DNA of 64,000 nt, taken from the NCBI RefSeq assembly GCF_019443445.1, contig NZ_CP080378.1, positions 2,046,001-2,110,000 on the forward strand, given 5' to 3'. The notes below the pieces were generated by a model, which was given only the letters and a program-made list of their open reading frames with translations, had not been told where the DNA came from and ran no database searches. The DNA is from Massilia sp. PAMC28688. Its GTDB lineage: Bacteria > Pseudomonadota > Gammaproteobacteria > Burkholderiales > Burkholderiaceae_D. The position numbers and the translations under genes were made by a program. This document shows positions 19,047 through 29,744 of the stretch, piece after piece; position 1 is the stretch's first letter; every line of letters begins with the position of its first letter.

Positions 19047-19095
19047 GATGTTTTCCCAGCAGATTAATTGACAAGCGACCTCAGCGGTCATGTGT

Positions 19096-19124
19096 ATACT
19101 GTATATCCATACAGTATTTGTCAA
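19096..19124 (-). promoter_or_regulatory. Sigma70-type promoter of the SOS gene
   Basis: On the minus strand, TTGACA (19124-19119) is a perfect -35 box. A 17-base spacer leads to CAGTAT (19101-19096), a weak -10. The LexA box fills the spacer and overlaps the -10, the geometry expected for LexA repression. Confidence 0.65.
19097..19116. promoter_or_regulatory. LexA (SOS) operator
   Basis: TACTGTATATCCATACAGTA is a near-perfect palindrome matching the proteobacterial consensus CTGT-N8-ACAG with preferred flanking TA and an AT-rich core. It sits in the promoter of the minus-strand 152-aa gene. Confidence 0.88.
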
Positions 19125-19165
19125 TTGATATTGCACATGTCGCAGAGTGCGCGAAATAGGATCTA

Positions 19166-19230
19166 GTCTGTCCCTATTTAATTTTTGCGACCAAGCCGGG
19201 AAAATTAATCCGACTCCGACCCTATTTATT
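19166..19230. repeat. REP-like extragenic pair upstream of gltB
   Basis: Two related words lie in the same orientation: GTCTGTCCCTATTTAATT (19166-19183) and CTCCGACCCTATTTATT (19214-19230), separated by a short AT-rich inverted pair (AATTTT / AAAATT). The shared CCCTATTTA core and the GACTCCGAC segment resemble RAYT-linked REP sequences; the RAYT gene is less than 1 kb away. The rest of the 161-bp gap before gltB shows only the gltB ribosome binding site. Confidence 0.55.
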
Positions 19231-19297
19231 CCTGTTGCTGATTCTGCTGCATTGCACTAATCTTGGCTTCTAGCCCATCAAATGCTGTGGAGATACC

Positions 19298-22200
19298 ATG
19301 ATTGCCCAAGGTTTGTACGATCCGTCCAATGAACACGATGCCTGCGGCGTTGGTTTCATCGCCCATATCAAAGGCAATAAAAGCCATGCCATCATTGAAC
19401 AGGGTCTGTTGATCCTGAAAAACCTGGACCACCGGGGCGCCGTGGGCGCCGACAAGCTGATGGGCGACGGCGCCGGCATCCTGATCCAGATTCCGGATCA
19501 ATACTTCCGTGACGAAATGGCCAAGCAGGGCGTGGAATTGCCGCCCCCGGGTGAATACGGTGTCGGCATGGTGTTCCTGCCGAAAGAGCACGCTTCGCGC
19601 ATCGCCTGCGAGCAGGAAATCGAGCGCGCCGTGCGCATTGAAGGCCAGGTCGTGCTGGGCTGGCGCAATGTGCCGGTCGATGAAGCCATGCCCATGTCGC
19701 CCACCGTGCGCGACAAGGAGCCGGTGATCCGCCAGATCTTCATCGGCCGCGGCCCCGACATCATGGTCACGGACGCGCTCGAGCGTAAGCTGTATGTGAT
19801 CCGCAAGTCGTCCGGCCACGCGATCCAGGCGCTCAAGCTCTTGCACGGCAAGGAATTTTTTGTGCCATCCATGTCCGCCCGCACCATCGTGTACAAGGGT
19901 TTGCTGCTGGCCGACCAGGTAGGCGTGTATTACAAGGACTTGCAGGACCCGCGCTGCATCTCGGCGCTGGCGCTGGTGCACCAGCGCTTCTCCACCAATA
20001 CCTTCCCCGAGTGGCCGCTGGCCCACCCGTACCGCCTGATCGCCCACAATGGCGAAATCAATACCGTCAAGGGTAACTTCAACTGGATGCGGGCCCGCGA
20101 AGGGGTGATGAAGTCAGCCGTGCTGGGTGACGACCTCAGGAAGCTGTTCCCCCTCATTTACGAAGGCCAGTCCGACACCGCCTGCTTCGACAATGCGCTC
20201 GAACTGCTGATCATGTCCGGCTACCCGATCGCCCAGGCCATGATGATGATGATCCCCGAGGCGTGGGAAAACCACACCATGATGGACGACAACCGCCGCG
20301 CCTTTTACGAATACCACGCTGCCATGATGGAGCCATGGGACGGCCCGGCTGCCATGGCCTTCACGGACGGCCGCCATATCGGCGGCACCCTGGACCGCAA
20401 TGGCCTGCGTCCTGCGCGCTACATCGTGACTGATGACGACCTGGTCGTCATGGCATCGGAATCGGGCGTGCTGCCGATTCCCGAATCGAAAATCATCCAG
20501 AAGTGGCGCCTGCAGCCGGGCAAGATGTTCCTGATCGACCTGGAAGCGGGCCGCATCATCGACGACAAGGAACTCAAGGACACTTATTCCAATGCCAAGC
20601 CGTACAAGGCGTGGATCAACTCGGTGCGCATCAAGCTCAACGAAATCAAGCTGGCCGAAAGCCAGCTGGCGCACAACCGCGCCAAGGACATGCCCACCCT
20701 GGCCGGCCTGGCCCGCGGTGAAAAGGCCCCGGCATCGGTCCTGGACCGGCAGCAAGCCTTCGGCTACACCCAGGAAGACTTGAAATTCCTGATGGCGCCC
20801 ATGGCCCTGCTGGCCGAGGAAGCCACCGGCTCCATGGGCAATGATTCGCCGCTGGCCGTCATGTCCAACAAGCTCAAGCCCCTGTACAACTATTTCAAGC
20901 AACTGTTTGCCCAGGTCACCAATCCGCCGATCGACCCGATCCGCGAAGCCATGGTGATGTCGCTGGTGTCCTTCATTGGCCCCAAGCCGAACCTGCTCGA
21001 CACCAACAACGTCAACCCGCCCATGCGCCTGGAAGTGTCGCAGCCGGTGCTCGGCTTTGACGACATGGCGCGCCTGCGCAACATCAGCCAGCACACGGGC
21101 TCGAAGTTCAAGTCGTACGAACTGAACATCTGCTACCCGGTTTCCTGGGGCAAGGAAGGCATTGAAGCGTCGCTGGCCTCGCTGTGCGCGGAAGCGGTCG
21201 ATGCCGTGCGTTCCGGCCACAATATCCTGATCGTGTCGGACCGCAACGTCTCGGCCGAGCAGGTAGCCATTCCCGCCCTGCTTGCCACTTCCACCATCCA
21301 CCAGCACCTGGTCGGCCGCGGCCTGCGCGCTTCCACCGGCCTGGTGGTGGAAACGGGCTCGGCCCGCGAAACCCACCACTTCGCCCTGCTGGCCGGCTAT
21401 GGCGCCGAAGCGGTCCACCCTTACCTGGCCATGGAAACCCTGGCCGAACTGACGGCCGGCATGCCTGGCGATCTGTCGCCGGAGACGGCGGTGTACAACT
21501 ACACCAAGGCCATCGGCAAGGGCTTGATGAAGGTCATGTCCAAGATGGGCATTTCCACCTATATGTCTTACTGCGGCGCCCAGATCTTTGAAGTCATTGG
21601 CTTGAACAAGTCGCTCGTGGAAAAGTATTTTAAGGGCACGGCCACCAATGTGGAAGGCATCGGCCTGTTTGAAGTGGCCGAGGAAGCGCTGCGCCTGCAC
21701 AACCTGGCTTTTGGCGACGATCCCCTGCTGGCCGAAACGCTGGACGCCGGCGGCGAATACGCCTTCCGCGTGCGGGGCGAAGAACACATGTGGACGCCGG
21801 ACGCGATCGCCAAGCTGCAGCATTCCACGCGCAGCAACAACTTCAACAGCTACAAGGAATACGCGCAGATCATCAACGACCAGAGCCGGCGCCACCTGAC
21901 GCTGCGCGGCCTGTTCGAGTTCAAGCTCGACCCCAGCAAGGCCATTGCCCTCGATGAAGTCGAGCCGGCCAAGGAAATCGTCAAGCGCTTTGCCACCGGT
22001 GCCATGTCGCTCGGCTCCATCAGCACCGAAGCGCACGCCACGCTGGCCATTGCCATGAACCGCATCGGCGGCAAGTCCAACACGGGCGAAGGCGGCGAAG
22101 ATCCTTTCCGCTACACCCAGGAATTGAAGGGCATTCCCATCAAGCAGGGCGAAACGATGGCCTCTGTCATTGGTGCCAAGAATGTGGTGGTCGACATCCC

Positions 22201-24028
22201 GCTGCAGGAAGGCGACTCGCTGCGTTCGCGCATCAAGCAGGTGGCGTCGGGCCGGTTTGGCGTGACGGCGGAATACCTGAACTCGGCCGATCAGATCCAG
22301 ATCAAGATGGCCCAGGGCGCCAAGCCGGGCGAAGGCGGCCAGTTGCCCGGCCACAAGGTGTCGGAATATATTGCCAGCCTGCGCTTTTCGGTGCCGGGCG
22401 TGGGCTTGATTTCCCCGCCCCCGCACCACGACATTTATTCGATTGAAGATCTGGCCCAGCTGATCCACGACCTCAAGAACGCCAATCCGCGCGCCTCGAT
22501 TTCCGTGAAGCTGGTGTCGGAAGTGGGCATTGGCACCGTGGCGGCCGGTGTCACCAAGGCCAAGGCTGACCACGTCGTCGTGGCCGGCCACGATGGCGGC
22601 ACGGGCGCCTCCCCCCTGTCCTCGGTCAAGCATGCGGGCACGCCGTGGGAACTGGGCCTGGCCGAAACCCAGCAGACCCTGGTCCTGAACGGCTTGCGCA
22701 GCCGCATCCGCGTGCAGGCTGATGGCCAGATGAAAACCGGGCGCGACGTGGTCATCGCCGCCATGCTGGGCGCCGACGAAATCGGCTTTGCCACCGCGCC
22801 GCTGGTGGTGGAAGGCTGCATCATGATGCGCAAGTGCCACTTGAATACCTGCCCGGTCGGCGTGGCCACCCAGGACCCTGTGCTGCGCGCCAAGTTTTCT
22901 GGCAAGCCTGAGCACGTGGTCAATTATTTCTTCTTTGTTGCTGAAGAAGCCCGCCAGCTCATGGCCCAGCTTGGCATTCGCACTTTCGACGAACTGATCG
23001 GCCGCTCCGACCTGCTCGACAAGTCGCACGCCATCACGCACTGGAAGGCCCGTGGCCTGGACTTCAGCAATATTTTCTACCAGCCCAAGACCGACCGCGG
23101 CCTGGCCATTTACCACAATGAGTTCCAGGAGCATGGCCTGGAAAAGGCGCTGGACCACAAGCTGATCGCGCAAGCCAAGGCCGCGCTGGAAAAGGGCGAG
23201 CGGGTTTCCTTTATCTCGCCGGTCCGCAACGTCCACCGCACCGTGGGCACCATGCTGTCGGGCGAAGTGGCCAAGCGCTACGGCCACAAGGGTTTGCCGG
23301 ACGACACAATCCACATCCAGCTGCAAGGCACGGCGGGCCAGTCGGCAGCGGCCTTCCTGGCAGCCGGCATCACGCTCGATCTCGTGGGTGAAGGCAACGA
23401 TTACGTGGGCAAGGGCTTGTCGGGCGGACGCATCATCGTGCGTCCCAACACCGAGTTCCGTGGCTGGGCGGTGGACAACATCATCGTCGGCAACACGGTG
23501 CTGTACGGCGCGATTGCCGGTGAAGCCTTCTTCAACGGTGTGGCGGGCGAACGCTTTGCCGTGCGTAACTCCGGCGCCACGGCAGTGGTCGAGGGCTGCG
23601 GCGACCATGGCTGCGAATACATGACCGGCGGCACCGTCGTCCTGCTGGGCGCCACGGGCCGTAACTTTGCGGCGGGCATGTCCGGCGGCGTGGCCTATGT
23701 GTATGACCCGCAGGATGACTTTGAACGCAAGTGCAATACCACGATGGTCAATCTCGAACGTGTCATCAGCAGCAAGGAGCAGAGCGACCAGTCCGCCTGG
23801 CACAGCCAGAGCCGCGACAGCGAGCGCGAGTGCGACGAAGTGATTCTCAAGCGCCTGATCGAGCGTCATTTCAAGCATACGGGCAGTACCCGCGCCCGCA
23901 ACCTGCTCGACAACTGGGCCGAGAGCCGCGGCAAGTTTGTGAAGGTGTTCCCGACCGACTACAAGCGCGCGCTGGAAGAAATGCACAACAGCAGCATGGA
24001 AGAAGCTGCCGAGAAGATCGCGGCGTAA
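19298..24028 (+). CDS. gltB: Glutamate synthase (NADPH) large subunit
   Basis: Makes two glutamates from glutamine and 2-oxoglutarate with GltD. At 1576 aa it has the normal domain order: class-II amidotransferase at the N-terminus with the catalytic Cys16 in HDACGVGF (a 15-residue propeptide would be removed), a central domain, the FMN/synthase domain with [16 protein letters not shown] and [15 protein letters not shown], the [3Fe-4S] cysteines in [15 protein letters not shown], and the C-terminal GXGXG beta-helix (GLSGGRIIV … [19 protein letters not shown]). GGAG at 19289-19292 gives a good ribosome binding site. gltD follows 30 bases later. Confidence 0.98.
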   Translation: MIAQGLYDPSNEHDACGVGFIAHIKGNKSHAIIEQGLLILKNLDHRGAVGADKLMGDGAGILIQIPDQYFRDEMAKQGVELPPPGEYGVGMVFLPKEHASRIACEQEIERAVRIEGQVVLGWRNVPVDEAMPMSPTVRDKEPVIRQIFIGRGPDIMVTDALERKLYVIRKSSGHAIQALKLLHGKEFFVPSMSARTIVYKGLLLADQVGVYYKDLQDPRCISALALVHQRFSTNTFPEWPLAHPYRLIAHNGEINTVKGNFNWMRAREGVMKSAVLGDDLRKLFPLIYEGQSDTACFDNALELLIMSGYPIAQAMMMMIPEAWENHTMMDDNRRAFYEYHAAMMEPWDGPAAMAFTDGRHIGGTLDRNGLRPARYIVTDDDLVVMASESGVLPIPESKIIQKWRLQPGKMFLIDLEAGRIIDDKELKDTYSNAKPYKAWINSVRIKLNEIKLAESQLAHNRAKDMPTLAGLARGEKAPASVLDRQQAFGYTQEDLKFLMAPMALLAEEATGSMGNDSPLAVMSNKLKPLYNYFKQLFAQVTNPPIDPIREAMVMSLVSFIGPKPNLLDTNNVNPPMRLEVSQPVLGFDDMARLRNISQHTGSKFKSYELNICYPVSWGKEGIEASLASLCAEAVDAVRSGHNILIVSDRNVSAEQVAIPALLATSTIHQHLVGRGLRASTGLVVETGSARETHHFALLAGYGAEAVHPYLAMETLAELTAGMPGDLSPETAVYNYTKAIGKGLMKVMSKMGISTYMSYCGAQIFEVIGLNKSLVEKYFKGTATNVEGIGLFEVAEEALRLHNLAFGDDPLLAETLDAGGEYAFRVRGEEHMWTPDAIAKLQHSTRSNNFNSYKEYAQIINDQSRRHLTLRGLFEFKLDPSKAIALDEVEPAKEIVKRFATGAMSLGSISTEAHATLAIAMNRIGGKSNTGEGGEDPFRYTQELKGIPIKQGETMASVIGAKNVVVDIPLQEGDSLRSRIKQVASGRFGVTAEYLNSADQIQIKMAQGAKPGEGGQLPGHKVSEYIASLRFSVPGVGLISPPPHHDIYSIEDLAQLIHDLKNANPRASISVKLVSEVGIGTVAAGVTKAKADHVVVAGHDGGTGASPLSSVKHAGTPWELGLAETQQTLVLNGLRSRIRVQADGQMKTGRDVVIAAMLGADEIGFATAPLVVEGCIMMRKCHLNTCPVGVATQDPVLRAKFSGKPEHVVNYFFFVAEEARQLMAQLGIRTFDELIGRSDLLDKSHAITHWKARGLDFSNIFYQPKTDRGLAIYHNEFQEHGLEKALDHKLIAQAKAALEKGERVSFISPVRNVHRTVGTMLSGEVAKRYGHKGLPDDTIHIQLQGTAGQSAAAFLAAGITLDLVGEGNDYVGKGLSGGRIIVRPNTEFRGWAVDNIIVGNTVLYGAIAGEAFFNGVAGERFAVRNSGATAVVEGCGDHGCEYMTGGTVVLLGATGRNFAAGMSGGVAYVYDPQDDFERKCNTTMVNLERVISSKEQSDQSAWHSQSRDSERECDEVILKRLIERHFKHTGSTRARNLLDNWAESRGKFVKVFPTDYKRALEEMHNSSMEEAAEKIAA

Positions 24029-24058
24029 TGCCCAATTGAGATAAAAGGAAAAAACATC

Positions 24059-25522
24059 GTGGGTAAAATCACCGGCTTCATGGAATTCAAGCGTCAGGAA
24101 GAGAGCTATCTCGAACCGGCCGCGCGCCTCAAGAACTACAAGGAATTCGTCCTGCACCTGTCCGACCCGGAAGCAAAAGTCCAGGCCGCACGCTGCATGG
24201 ATTGCGGCATCCCCTTCTGCAACAGCGGCTGCCCGGTCAACAACATCATCCCGGACTGGAACGACCTGGTGTACCACGGCAATTACCGCGCCGCCCTGGA
24301 AAACCTACACTCGACCAACAATTTCCCGGAATTTACGGGCCGCATCTGCCCGGCGCCGTGCGAGTCGGCCTGTACGCTCGGCATCAACAATGATCCGGTC
24401 GGCATCAAGTCGATCGAGCACAAGATCATCGATACCGGCTGGGAACACGGCTGGGTGGTGCCGCAGCCTCCTGCCAGGCTGACCGGCAAGAAAGTGGCCG
24501 TGATCGGTTCCGGCCCCGCAGGCCTGGCCGCAGCCCAGCAGCTGGCGCGCGCCGGCCACGCGGTGACGGTATTTGAAAAGAGCGACCGCATTGGCGGCCT
24601 GCTGCGCTACGGCATTCCCGACTTCAAGATGGAAAAGTCGCACATCGACCGCCGCGTCCAGCAGATGGAAGCGGAAGGCGTCGTGTTCCGCACCAGCGTG
24701 CTGGTGGGCAAGGATTTCCCCGCTTCGGTGAACAATTGGGCGAAGGAAACCATCTTCCCGGAAGACCTGGAAAAGGACTTTGACGCCGTCATCCTGGCCG
24801 GCGGCGCCGAGCAGCCCCGTGACTTGCCGGTCCCGGGACGCGAGCTCAAGGGCGTGCATTTCGCCATGGATTTCCTGCCCCTGCAAAACAAGGTCAATGC
24901 GGGCGACAAGGTGAAGGACCAGATCAAGGCAAGCGGCAAGCACGTGGTCGTGATTGGCGGCGGCGATACGGGTTCGGACTGCGTGGGCACCTCCAACCGC
25001 CACGGCGCAGCATCCGTGACGCAGTTCGAACTCCTGCCCATGCCGCCGGAACAGGAAAACAAGCCCCTCGTATGGCCGTACTGGCCCACCAAGCTGCGCA
25101 CCTCTTCCTCGCACGAAGAAGGCTGCGAGCGCGACTGGGCGGTGGCCACCAAGCGCCTGGAAGGCAAGGGCGGCAAGGTGGACAAGCTGATTGCCTGCCG
25201 GGTCGAGTGGAAGGATGGCAAGATGGCCGAAGTGCCCAATTCGGAATTCGAGATGAAGGCCGATCTGGTGCTGCTGGCCATGGGTTTTGTGTCGCCGGTG
25301 CAGCAAGTGCTCGATGCTTTTGGCGTGGAGAAAGATGGGCGCGGCAATGCGCGCGCTGCCACCGATGGCGAAGGCTGCTACCAGACCAGTGTGCCGAAGG
25401 TGTTCGTGGCTGGCGACATGCGGCGCGGCCAGTCGCTGGTGGTGTGGGCCATCCGCGAAGGCCGGCAGGCGGCGCGGGCGGTGGATGAATTCCTGATGGG
25501 CTCATCGGTCCTGCCACGCTGA
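24059..25522 (+). CDS. gltD: Glutamate synthase (NADPH) small subunit
   Basis: The 487-aa electron-transfer subunit that passes electrons from NADPH through FAD and [4Fe-4S] centres to GltB. The N-terminal cysteine clusters [14 protein letters not shown] and [13 protein letters not shown] bind the iron-sulfur centres; [20 protein letters not shown] is the FAD site and [15 protein letters not shown] the NADPH site; the C-terminal [18 protein letters not shown] closes the FAD domain. The GTG start at 24059 follows AAAAGGA and matches the family N-terminus MGKITGF. It is co-transcribed with gltB. Confidence 0.97.
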   Translation: MGKITGFMEFKRQEESYLEPAARLKNYKEFVLHLSDPEAKVQAARCMDCGIPFCNSGCPVNNIIPDWNDLVYHGNYRAALENLHSTNNFPEFTGRICPAPCESACTLGINNDPVGIKSIEHKIIDTGWEHGWVVPQPPARLTGKKVAVIGSGPAGLAAAQQLARAGHAVTVFEKSDRIGGLLRYGIPDFKMEKSHIDRRVQQMEAEGVVFRTSVLVGKDFPASVNNWAKETIFPEDLEKDFDAVILAGGAEQPRDLPVPGRELKGVHFAMDFLPLQNKVNAGDKVKDQIKASGKHVVVIGGGDTGSDCVGTSNRHGAASVTQFELLPMPPEQENKPLVWPYWPTKLRTSSSHEEGCERDWAVATKRLEGKGGKVDKLIACRVEWKDGKMAEVPNSEFEMKADLVLLAMGFVSPVQQVLDAFGVEKDGRGNARAATDGEGCYQTSVPKVFVAGDMRRGQSLVVWAIREGRQAARAVDEFLMGSSVLPR

Positions 25523-25700
25523 GGCCATTTTTTTTGCTCCCTGGTTACGCCAGGGTGGCGACAATTGGTCATAGTGTAGCTTGCCGTTCACAATTATTGC
25601 GCGCGCCGCCGGTGTGTGGGTTTGCTTTTGCTAAAATTCACGGTTTGCAATCGCATCCACGCCGCCTGTCAGGATGTCTTGCTCACCTGAAAGGATGTGA

Positions 25701-27884
25701 ATGACGGACTGGACGCGCGAAGACCTGACCCTGGCCAACTGCGCCGACGAGCCGATTCATATCCCCGGCTCGATCCAGCCCCACGGCATCCTGCTCGCCT
25801 TTGATCCGGCCCTGACCCTGGCGGCCTGGAGCGCGAACTGCGGCGCCCTGCTTGGCTGCGTGCCTGCCCTGGGCATGGCGGCCGCGGCACTCCGCCTGCC
25901 TGATCCCGCCCTGGAATTGCTGAGCGACATACAGGCCGACCTGCACGGCGGCGCGGCCATGCCAATGGCGGTGGAGGTGACGATCGGGGGCCAGGAATAC
26001 GACTGCATCATCCACGCCCACGAGGGCAGGATTGTGGCCGAGTTCGAGCACCGGGTGCAGGCTTCCGACGTGGTGGCCTCGTTTGCGCTCAAGGCCCACA
26101 GCGCCATTGAGCGCCTGAAACGCCAGCAATCGGTGGAGGCGCTGCTCAATATTGCCGTGACCCAGGTGCGCAGCCTTACCGGCTTTGACCGTGTGATGGC
26201 TTACCGCTTCCGCCACGATGACAGCGGCGACGTGGTGGCCGAAGCGCGCAGCGAGGCGCTCGAACCGTTTCTGGGGCGCCGCTATCCGGCCAGCGACATT
26301 CCGGCCCAGGCGCGCCGCCTGTACCTGATCAATACCCTGCGCCTCATTGCCGACGTCGGCTACACGCCGGTCCCCGTGTTCGGGCGCGAATCGGACGCCG
26401 CGCTCGACATGAGCCACGCCGTGCTGCGCAGCGTGTCGCCGATCCATATCGAGTACCTGCACAATACGGGGGTGGCGGCCTCGATGAGCATTTCCATCGT
26501 CTGCAACGGGCGCCTGTGGGGCATGCTGGCCTGCCATCACATGCGCCCCCACCAGGTGCCGTACTCGATCCGCATGGCGGCCGACGTGTTTGCCCAGGTG
26601 CTTGCCAGCACGGTGCAGACGCTCGAATCGCGCGCCGAGGCCGGCGCCATCGAACGGGGCGCCGAGCTCGGTTCGCAGCTGCTGGAAACCCTGAGCCAGG
26701 AGGACGACCTGATGCGCGCCCTGGAACAGCATGCACCGGCCCTGGCCGCCGTGCTGGAAGCGGACGCGCTGATCATGACGCAGCACGGCGACCTGCGCTG
26801 CCACGGCGAAGTGGGAAGCGAGCTGGCATCGCAGATTGTGGCGTCCGTGCCCGACCATGCCCAGGCGCTGTCGCAGCGCAACTGCCTCGACGACTGGCCG
26901 CCGGCCCTGCGCGCCCAGGTCGGCAAATGCGTGGGCATGCTGGTGCTCTCGTTCGACCCGGCCAGCCGGGGCATGCTGCTGGCGCTGCGGCGCGAGCAGA
27001 TCGAAGCGGTGCGCTGGGCGGGCCCGCCCGACAAGGTCGTGGCGACCGGCCCCAACGGCCCGCGCCTGACGCCGCGCGGCTCGTTTGCCGAGTGGCGCGA
27101 AACCGTGCGCGGCCGGGCTGAGCCGTGGGACGCCACCGCGCTCACCATTGCCGGCCAGCTGCTGTCCAAGGTCAGCCGTTTCCTGGCGGCCCGCAATGCG
27201 GAAATTGAGCGTGCGCGCATGGAACTGATGGCCATGCTGGGCCACGATCTGCGCGACCCGCTGCAGGCCATCAACATGGCCGGCGCCCTGCTGGAGCGCG
27301 GCAGCCAGTCGGAGCTGATCGGGCGCCGCATCCAGTCGTCGAGCAACCGCATGGAGCGCCTGATCGGCCATGTGCTGGACATGAGCCGCATCAATGGCGG
27401 CATTGGACTGGGCCTGGAGCGCCGGCCCACGGCGCTCGACCAGCTGGTGCGCGAGCTGGTGGAAGAGACAGCGGCTGCCCATCCGGCCAGCATGTTCCGC
27501 ACCGACATTGCCGAGCCGGTGATGGCGGTGGTCGACAGTGACCGCCTGGTGCAGGTGCTGTCCAACCTGTTGTCCAATGCGCGCCAGCATGGCGACCCGG
27601 CGGCGCCGATCACGGTGGGACTGGCCCGTGCCGGCGACGACGCCCTGCTCACCGTGCGCAACCACGGCCCGGCCATTGCGCCGGCCCTGGCCGCGCGCCT
27701 GTTCGATCCCTTCAAGCATACCTCGCTGAACAAGTCGAAGAACCGGGGTGGCGTGGGACTGGGCCTGTACATCGCCCAGCAGATCGTGCTCGGCCACCAG
27801 GGAAGCATGACTTATCATCACGCCGAGCCGGAAGTCGTGTTTACCGTGCGCCTGCCCTGCGCGCCGCCGGCGGCCACGGCGTGA
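25701..27884 (+). CDS. bphP: Bacteriophytochrome sensor histidine kinase
   Basis: A 727-aa red/far-red photoreceptor kinase. Domain order PAS (about 1-125), GAF (about 130-310), PHY (about 320-490) and HisKA plus HATPase (about 510-727). Biliverdin is expected to attach to Cys14 in TLANCADEPI. The GAF domain has the signature RYPASDIPAQARRLYL and the PHY tongue has PRGSF (in RLTPRGSFAEW). Output residues: phospho-His in MLGHDLRDPLQ, N-box LLSNARQHG, G2 GGVGLGLYIAQQI. No bphO haem oxygenase or response regulator is adjacent, unlike many bacteriophytochrome loci. Confidence 0.93.
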   Translation: MTDWTREDLTLANCADEPIHIPGSIQPHGILLAFDPALTLAAWSANCGALLGCVPALGMAAAALRLPDPALELLSDIQADLHGGAAMPMAVEVTIGGQEYDCIIHAHEGRIVAEFEHRVQASDVVASFALKAHSAIERLKRQQSVEALLNIAVTQVRSLTGFDRVMAYRFRHDDSGDVVAEARSEALEPFLGRRYPASDIPAQARRLYLINTLRLIADVGYTPVPVFGRESDAALDMSHAVLRSVSPIHIEYLHNTGVAASMSISIVCNGRLWGMLACHHMRPHQVPYSIRMAADVFAQVLASTVQTLESRAEAGAIERGAELGSQLLETLSQEDDLMRALEQHAPALAAVLEADALIMTQHGDLRCHGEVGSELASQIVASVPDHAQALSQRNCLDDWPPALRAQVGKCVGMLVLSFDPASRGMLLALRREQIEAVRWAGPPDKVVATGPNGPRLTPRGSFAEWRETVRGRAEPWDATALTIAGQLLSKVSRFLAARNAEIERARMELMAMLGHDLRDPLQAINMAGALLERGSQSELIGRRIQSSSNRMERLIGHVLDMSRINGGIGLGLERRPTALDQLVRELVEETAAAHPASMFRTDIAEPVMAVVDSDRLVQVLSNLLSNARQHGDPAAPITVGLARAGDDALLTVRNHGPAIAPALAARLFDPFKHTSLNKSKNRGGVGLGLYIAQQIVLGHQGSMTYHHAEPEVVFTVRLPCAPPAATA

Positions 27885-28083
27885 ATGTAACAAAGTTTTA
27901 CGTTGGCAACTCTGATCCCCTTGGACTGGGTGCATTTTTCGCCTGTAATATCAACGGCTTAGCGTGAAAATTATCTGACGCACGGGTCAGTAGTGTTGTA
28001 TTCTGAGCTTGTGCAATGCAGCAAAATCGGGGCCTCCCCAGCAGGGATTGCCCTTTCTGCACTACAATGCTGCATTGTCTAAA

Positions 28084-28899
28084 ATGAGCAGTGCCGTGCC
28101 TAATCTTGTAGAAATCCGCGATTTACATTTTGCCTATGGTGATCGGTCGATTCTGTCGAACCTCAACATGGAATTCCCGCGCGGGAAGGTCATTGCCGTC
28201 ATGGGTGGTTCCGGCTGCGGCAAGACCACGGTCCTGCGCCTGATCGGTGGCCAGATCCGTCCCCAGCAAGGGTCGGTCAAGGTCGCAGGCGAAGTCGTCC
28301 ACGAGCTGGACATCGACAATTTGTACCGCCTGCGCCGCAAGATGGGCATGCTGTTTCAGTTTGGCGCCCTGTTTACCGACCTGACGGTGTTTGAAAACGT
28401 GGCCTTCCCGCTGCGCGAGCACACCGACCTGCCGGAAGAACTGATCCGCGACCTGGTACTCATGAAGCTGCATGCCGTGGGCCTGCGCAATGCTGCCCAG
28501 CTCAAGCCGTCCGAAATTTCGGGCGGCATGGCGCGCCGCGTGGCCGTGGCCCGCGCCGTGGCGCTCGATCCCGAACTGATCATGTACGACGAGCCGTTTG
28601 CCGGCCTCGACCCGATTTCAATGGGCGTGACCGCCAACCTCATCCGCAAGCTCAACGATGCCCTGGGCTCGACCTCGCTGCTGGTGTCGCACGATGTCCA
28701 TGAGTGCTTCGCGATTGCCGATTATGTTTATTTTATGTCTGCAGGAAAAATTGTGGCACAAGGCACCCCGGCCGACCTGCGCGTGTCCGAAGACCCGTAC
28801 GTGAAGCAGTTCGTCAATGCCGCGCCCGACGGTCCCGTGCCCTTCCATTACCCGGGCCGCTCGCTGGCCGACGACCTGGGCCTGGGAGCGCAGCCATGA
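28084..28899 (+). CDS. mlaF: Mla system ABC ATPase
   Basis: ATP-binding subunit of the MlaFEDB inner-membrane complex that moves phospholipids between inner and outer membranes. The 271 aa contain Walker A GGSGCGKTT, Q-loop near MLFQFGALF (the FQFGAL version typical of MlaF), signature SGGMARR and Walker B ELIMYDEPFAGLDP, then the switch histidine in LVSHDVHE. The start at 28084 is preferred; an upstream in-frame TTG at 28009 would add a non-conserved leader. ATGA is shared with mlaE. Confidence 0.96.
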   Translation: MSSAVPNLVEIRDLHFAYGDRSILSNLNMEFPRGKVIAVMGGSGCGKTTVLRLIGGQIRPQQGSVKVAGEVVHELDIDNLYRLRRKMGMLFQFGALFTDLTVFENVAFPLREHTDLPEELIRDLVLMKLHAVGLRNAAQLKPSEISGGMARRVAVARAVALDPELIMYDEPFAGLDPISMGVTANLIRKLNDALGSTSLLVSHDVHECFAIADYVYFMSAGKIVAQGTPADLRVSEDPYVKQFVNAAPDGPVPFHYPGRSLADDLGLGAQP

Positions 28900-29678
28900 T
28901 CCTCAATTTTGTCGAAGCCATCGGCCGCACCGTGCGCGAAGCCATCGCCAGCGTCGGCTTTGCCACCCGCTTTTTCTTCAATCTGCTGGGCATGTGCGTG
29001 GGCGCCCTGCGGCGCCCGGGACTCATTTCCGAGCAGACCCATTTCATCGGCAATTATTCGCTGGTGATCATCATTGTCTCCGGCTTGTTCGTCGGCATGG
29101 TACTGGGCTTGCAGGGCTATATCACCCTGACGCCTTACGGTGCGGAACAAAAGTTGGGCCAGGTCGTTGCCCTGGCGCTGGTGCGCGAACTGGGGCCGGT
29201 CGTCACCGCCCTGCTGTTTGCCGGCCGCGCGGGCACCTCGCTGACAGCCCAGATCGGCCTCATGAAGGCAGGCGAGCAACTGTCGGCCATGGAAATGATG
29301 GCGATCAACCCCATCCAGCGGGTGCTGGCACCGCGCTTTTTGGCCGGCATCATTGCCATGCCGGGCCTGGCCACCATCTTTTCGGCGGTGGGCGTGATCG
29401 GCGGCTATCTGGTCGGCGTCAAGTTGATCGGTGTGGACGAAGGCGCGTTCTGGTCGCAGATGCAAGCCAATGTGGACGTGCAAAAAGACATCCTGAATGG
29501 CGTGATCAAGAGCTTCGTGTTCGGCATCGCAGTCACCTTCACGGCGCTGTTCCAGGGCTACCATGCCCAGCCCACGCCGGAAGATGTGTCGCGCGCCACC
29601 ACGCGCACCGTGGTCATTGCCTCGCTGATGGTGTGGGGCCTGGACTTCGTCATGACGGCCATCATGTTCAACACGTAA
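28896..29678 (+). CDS. mlaE: Mla system ABC permease
   Basis: A 260-aa integral membrane subunit with five to six hydrophobic segments (LVIIIVSGLFVGMVLGLQG, ALVRELGPVVTALLFAGRAG, MPGLATIFSAVGVIGGYLVG, SLMVWGLDFVMTAIMF). The LVRELGPVVTALLFAGRAGTSLTA stretch is the family signature. Its start overlaps the mlaF stop (ATGA) and it precedes mlaD, as in other proteobacteria. Confidence 0.97.
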   Translation: MILNFVEAIGRTVREAIASVGFATRFFFNLLGMCVGALRRPGLISEQTHFIGNYSLVIIIVSGLFVGMVLGLQGYITLTPYGAEQKLGQVVALALVRELGPVVTALLFAGRAGTSLTAQIGLMKAGEQLSAMEMMAINPIQRVLAPRFLAGIIAMPGLATIFSAVGVIGGYLVGVKLIGVDEGAFWSQMQANVDVQKDILNGVIKSFVFGIAVTFTALFQGYHAQPTPEDVSRATTRTVVIASLMVWGLDFVMTAIMFNT

Positions 29679-29744
29679 CTGCCGCTTATCGAATTTTGAA
29701 TCCGGCGCCGCCTCAGCGCCGAATAACAAGTGTTAGGAAATAAA

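Noticed and set aside
20114..24277. Long open frame opposite gltB
   Set aside because: Shadow of gltB; His/Gly-rich low-complexity translation without any domain.
25528..25557. T8 run plus CCCTGG/CCAGGG hairpin after gltD as intrinsic terminator
   Set aside because: The T-tract precedes the hairpin on the plus strand rather than following it, so it is not a standard terminator for gltD.
25683..27935. 750-codon minus-strand frame opposite the bacteriophytochrome
   Set aside because: Shadow; no motif and conflicts with a complete phytochrome gene.
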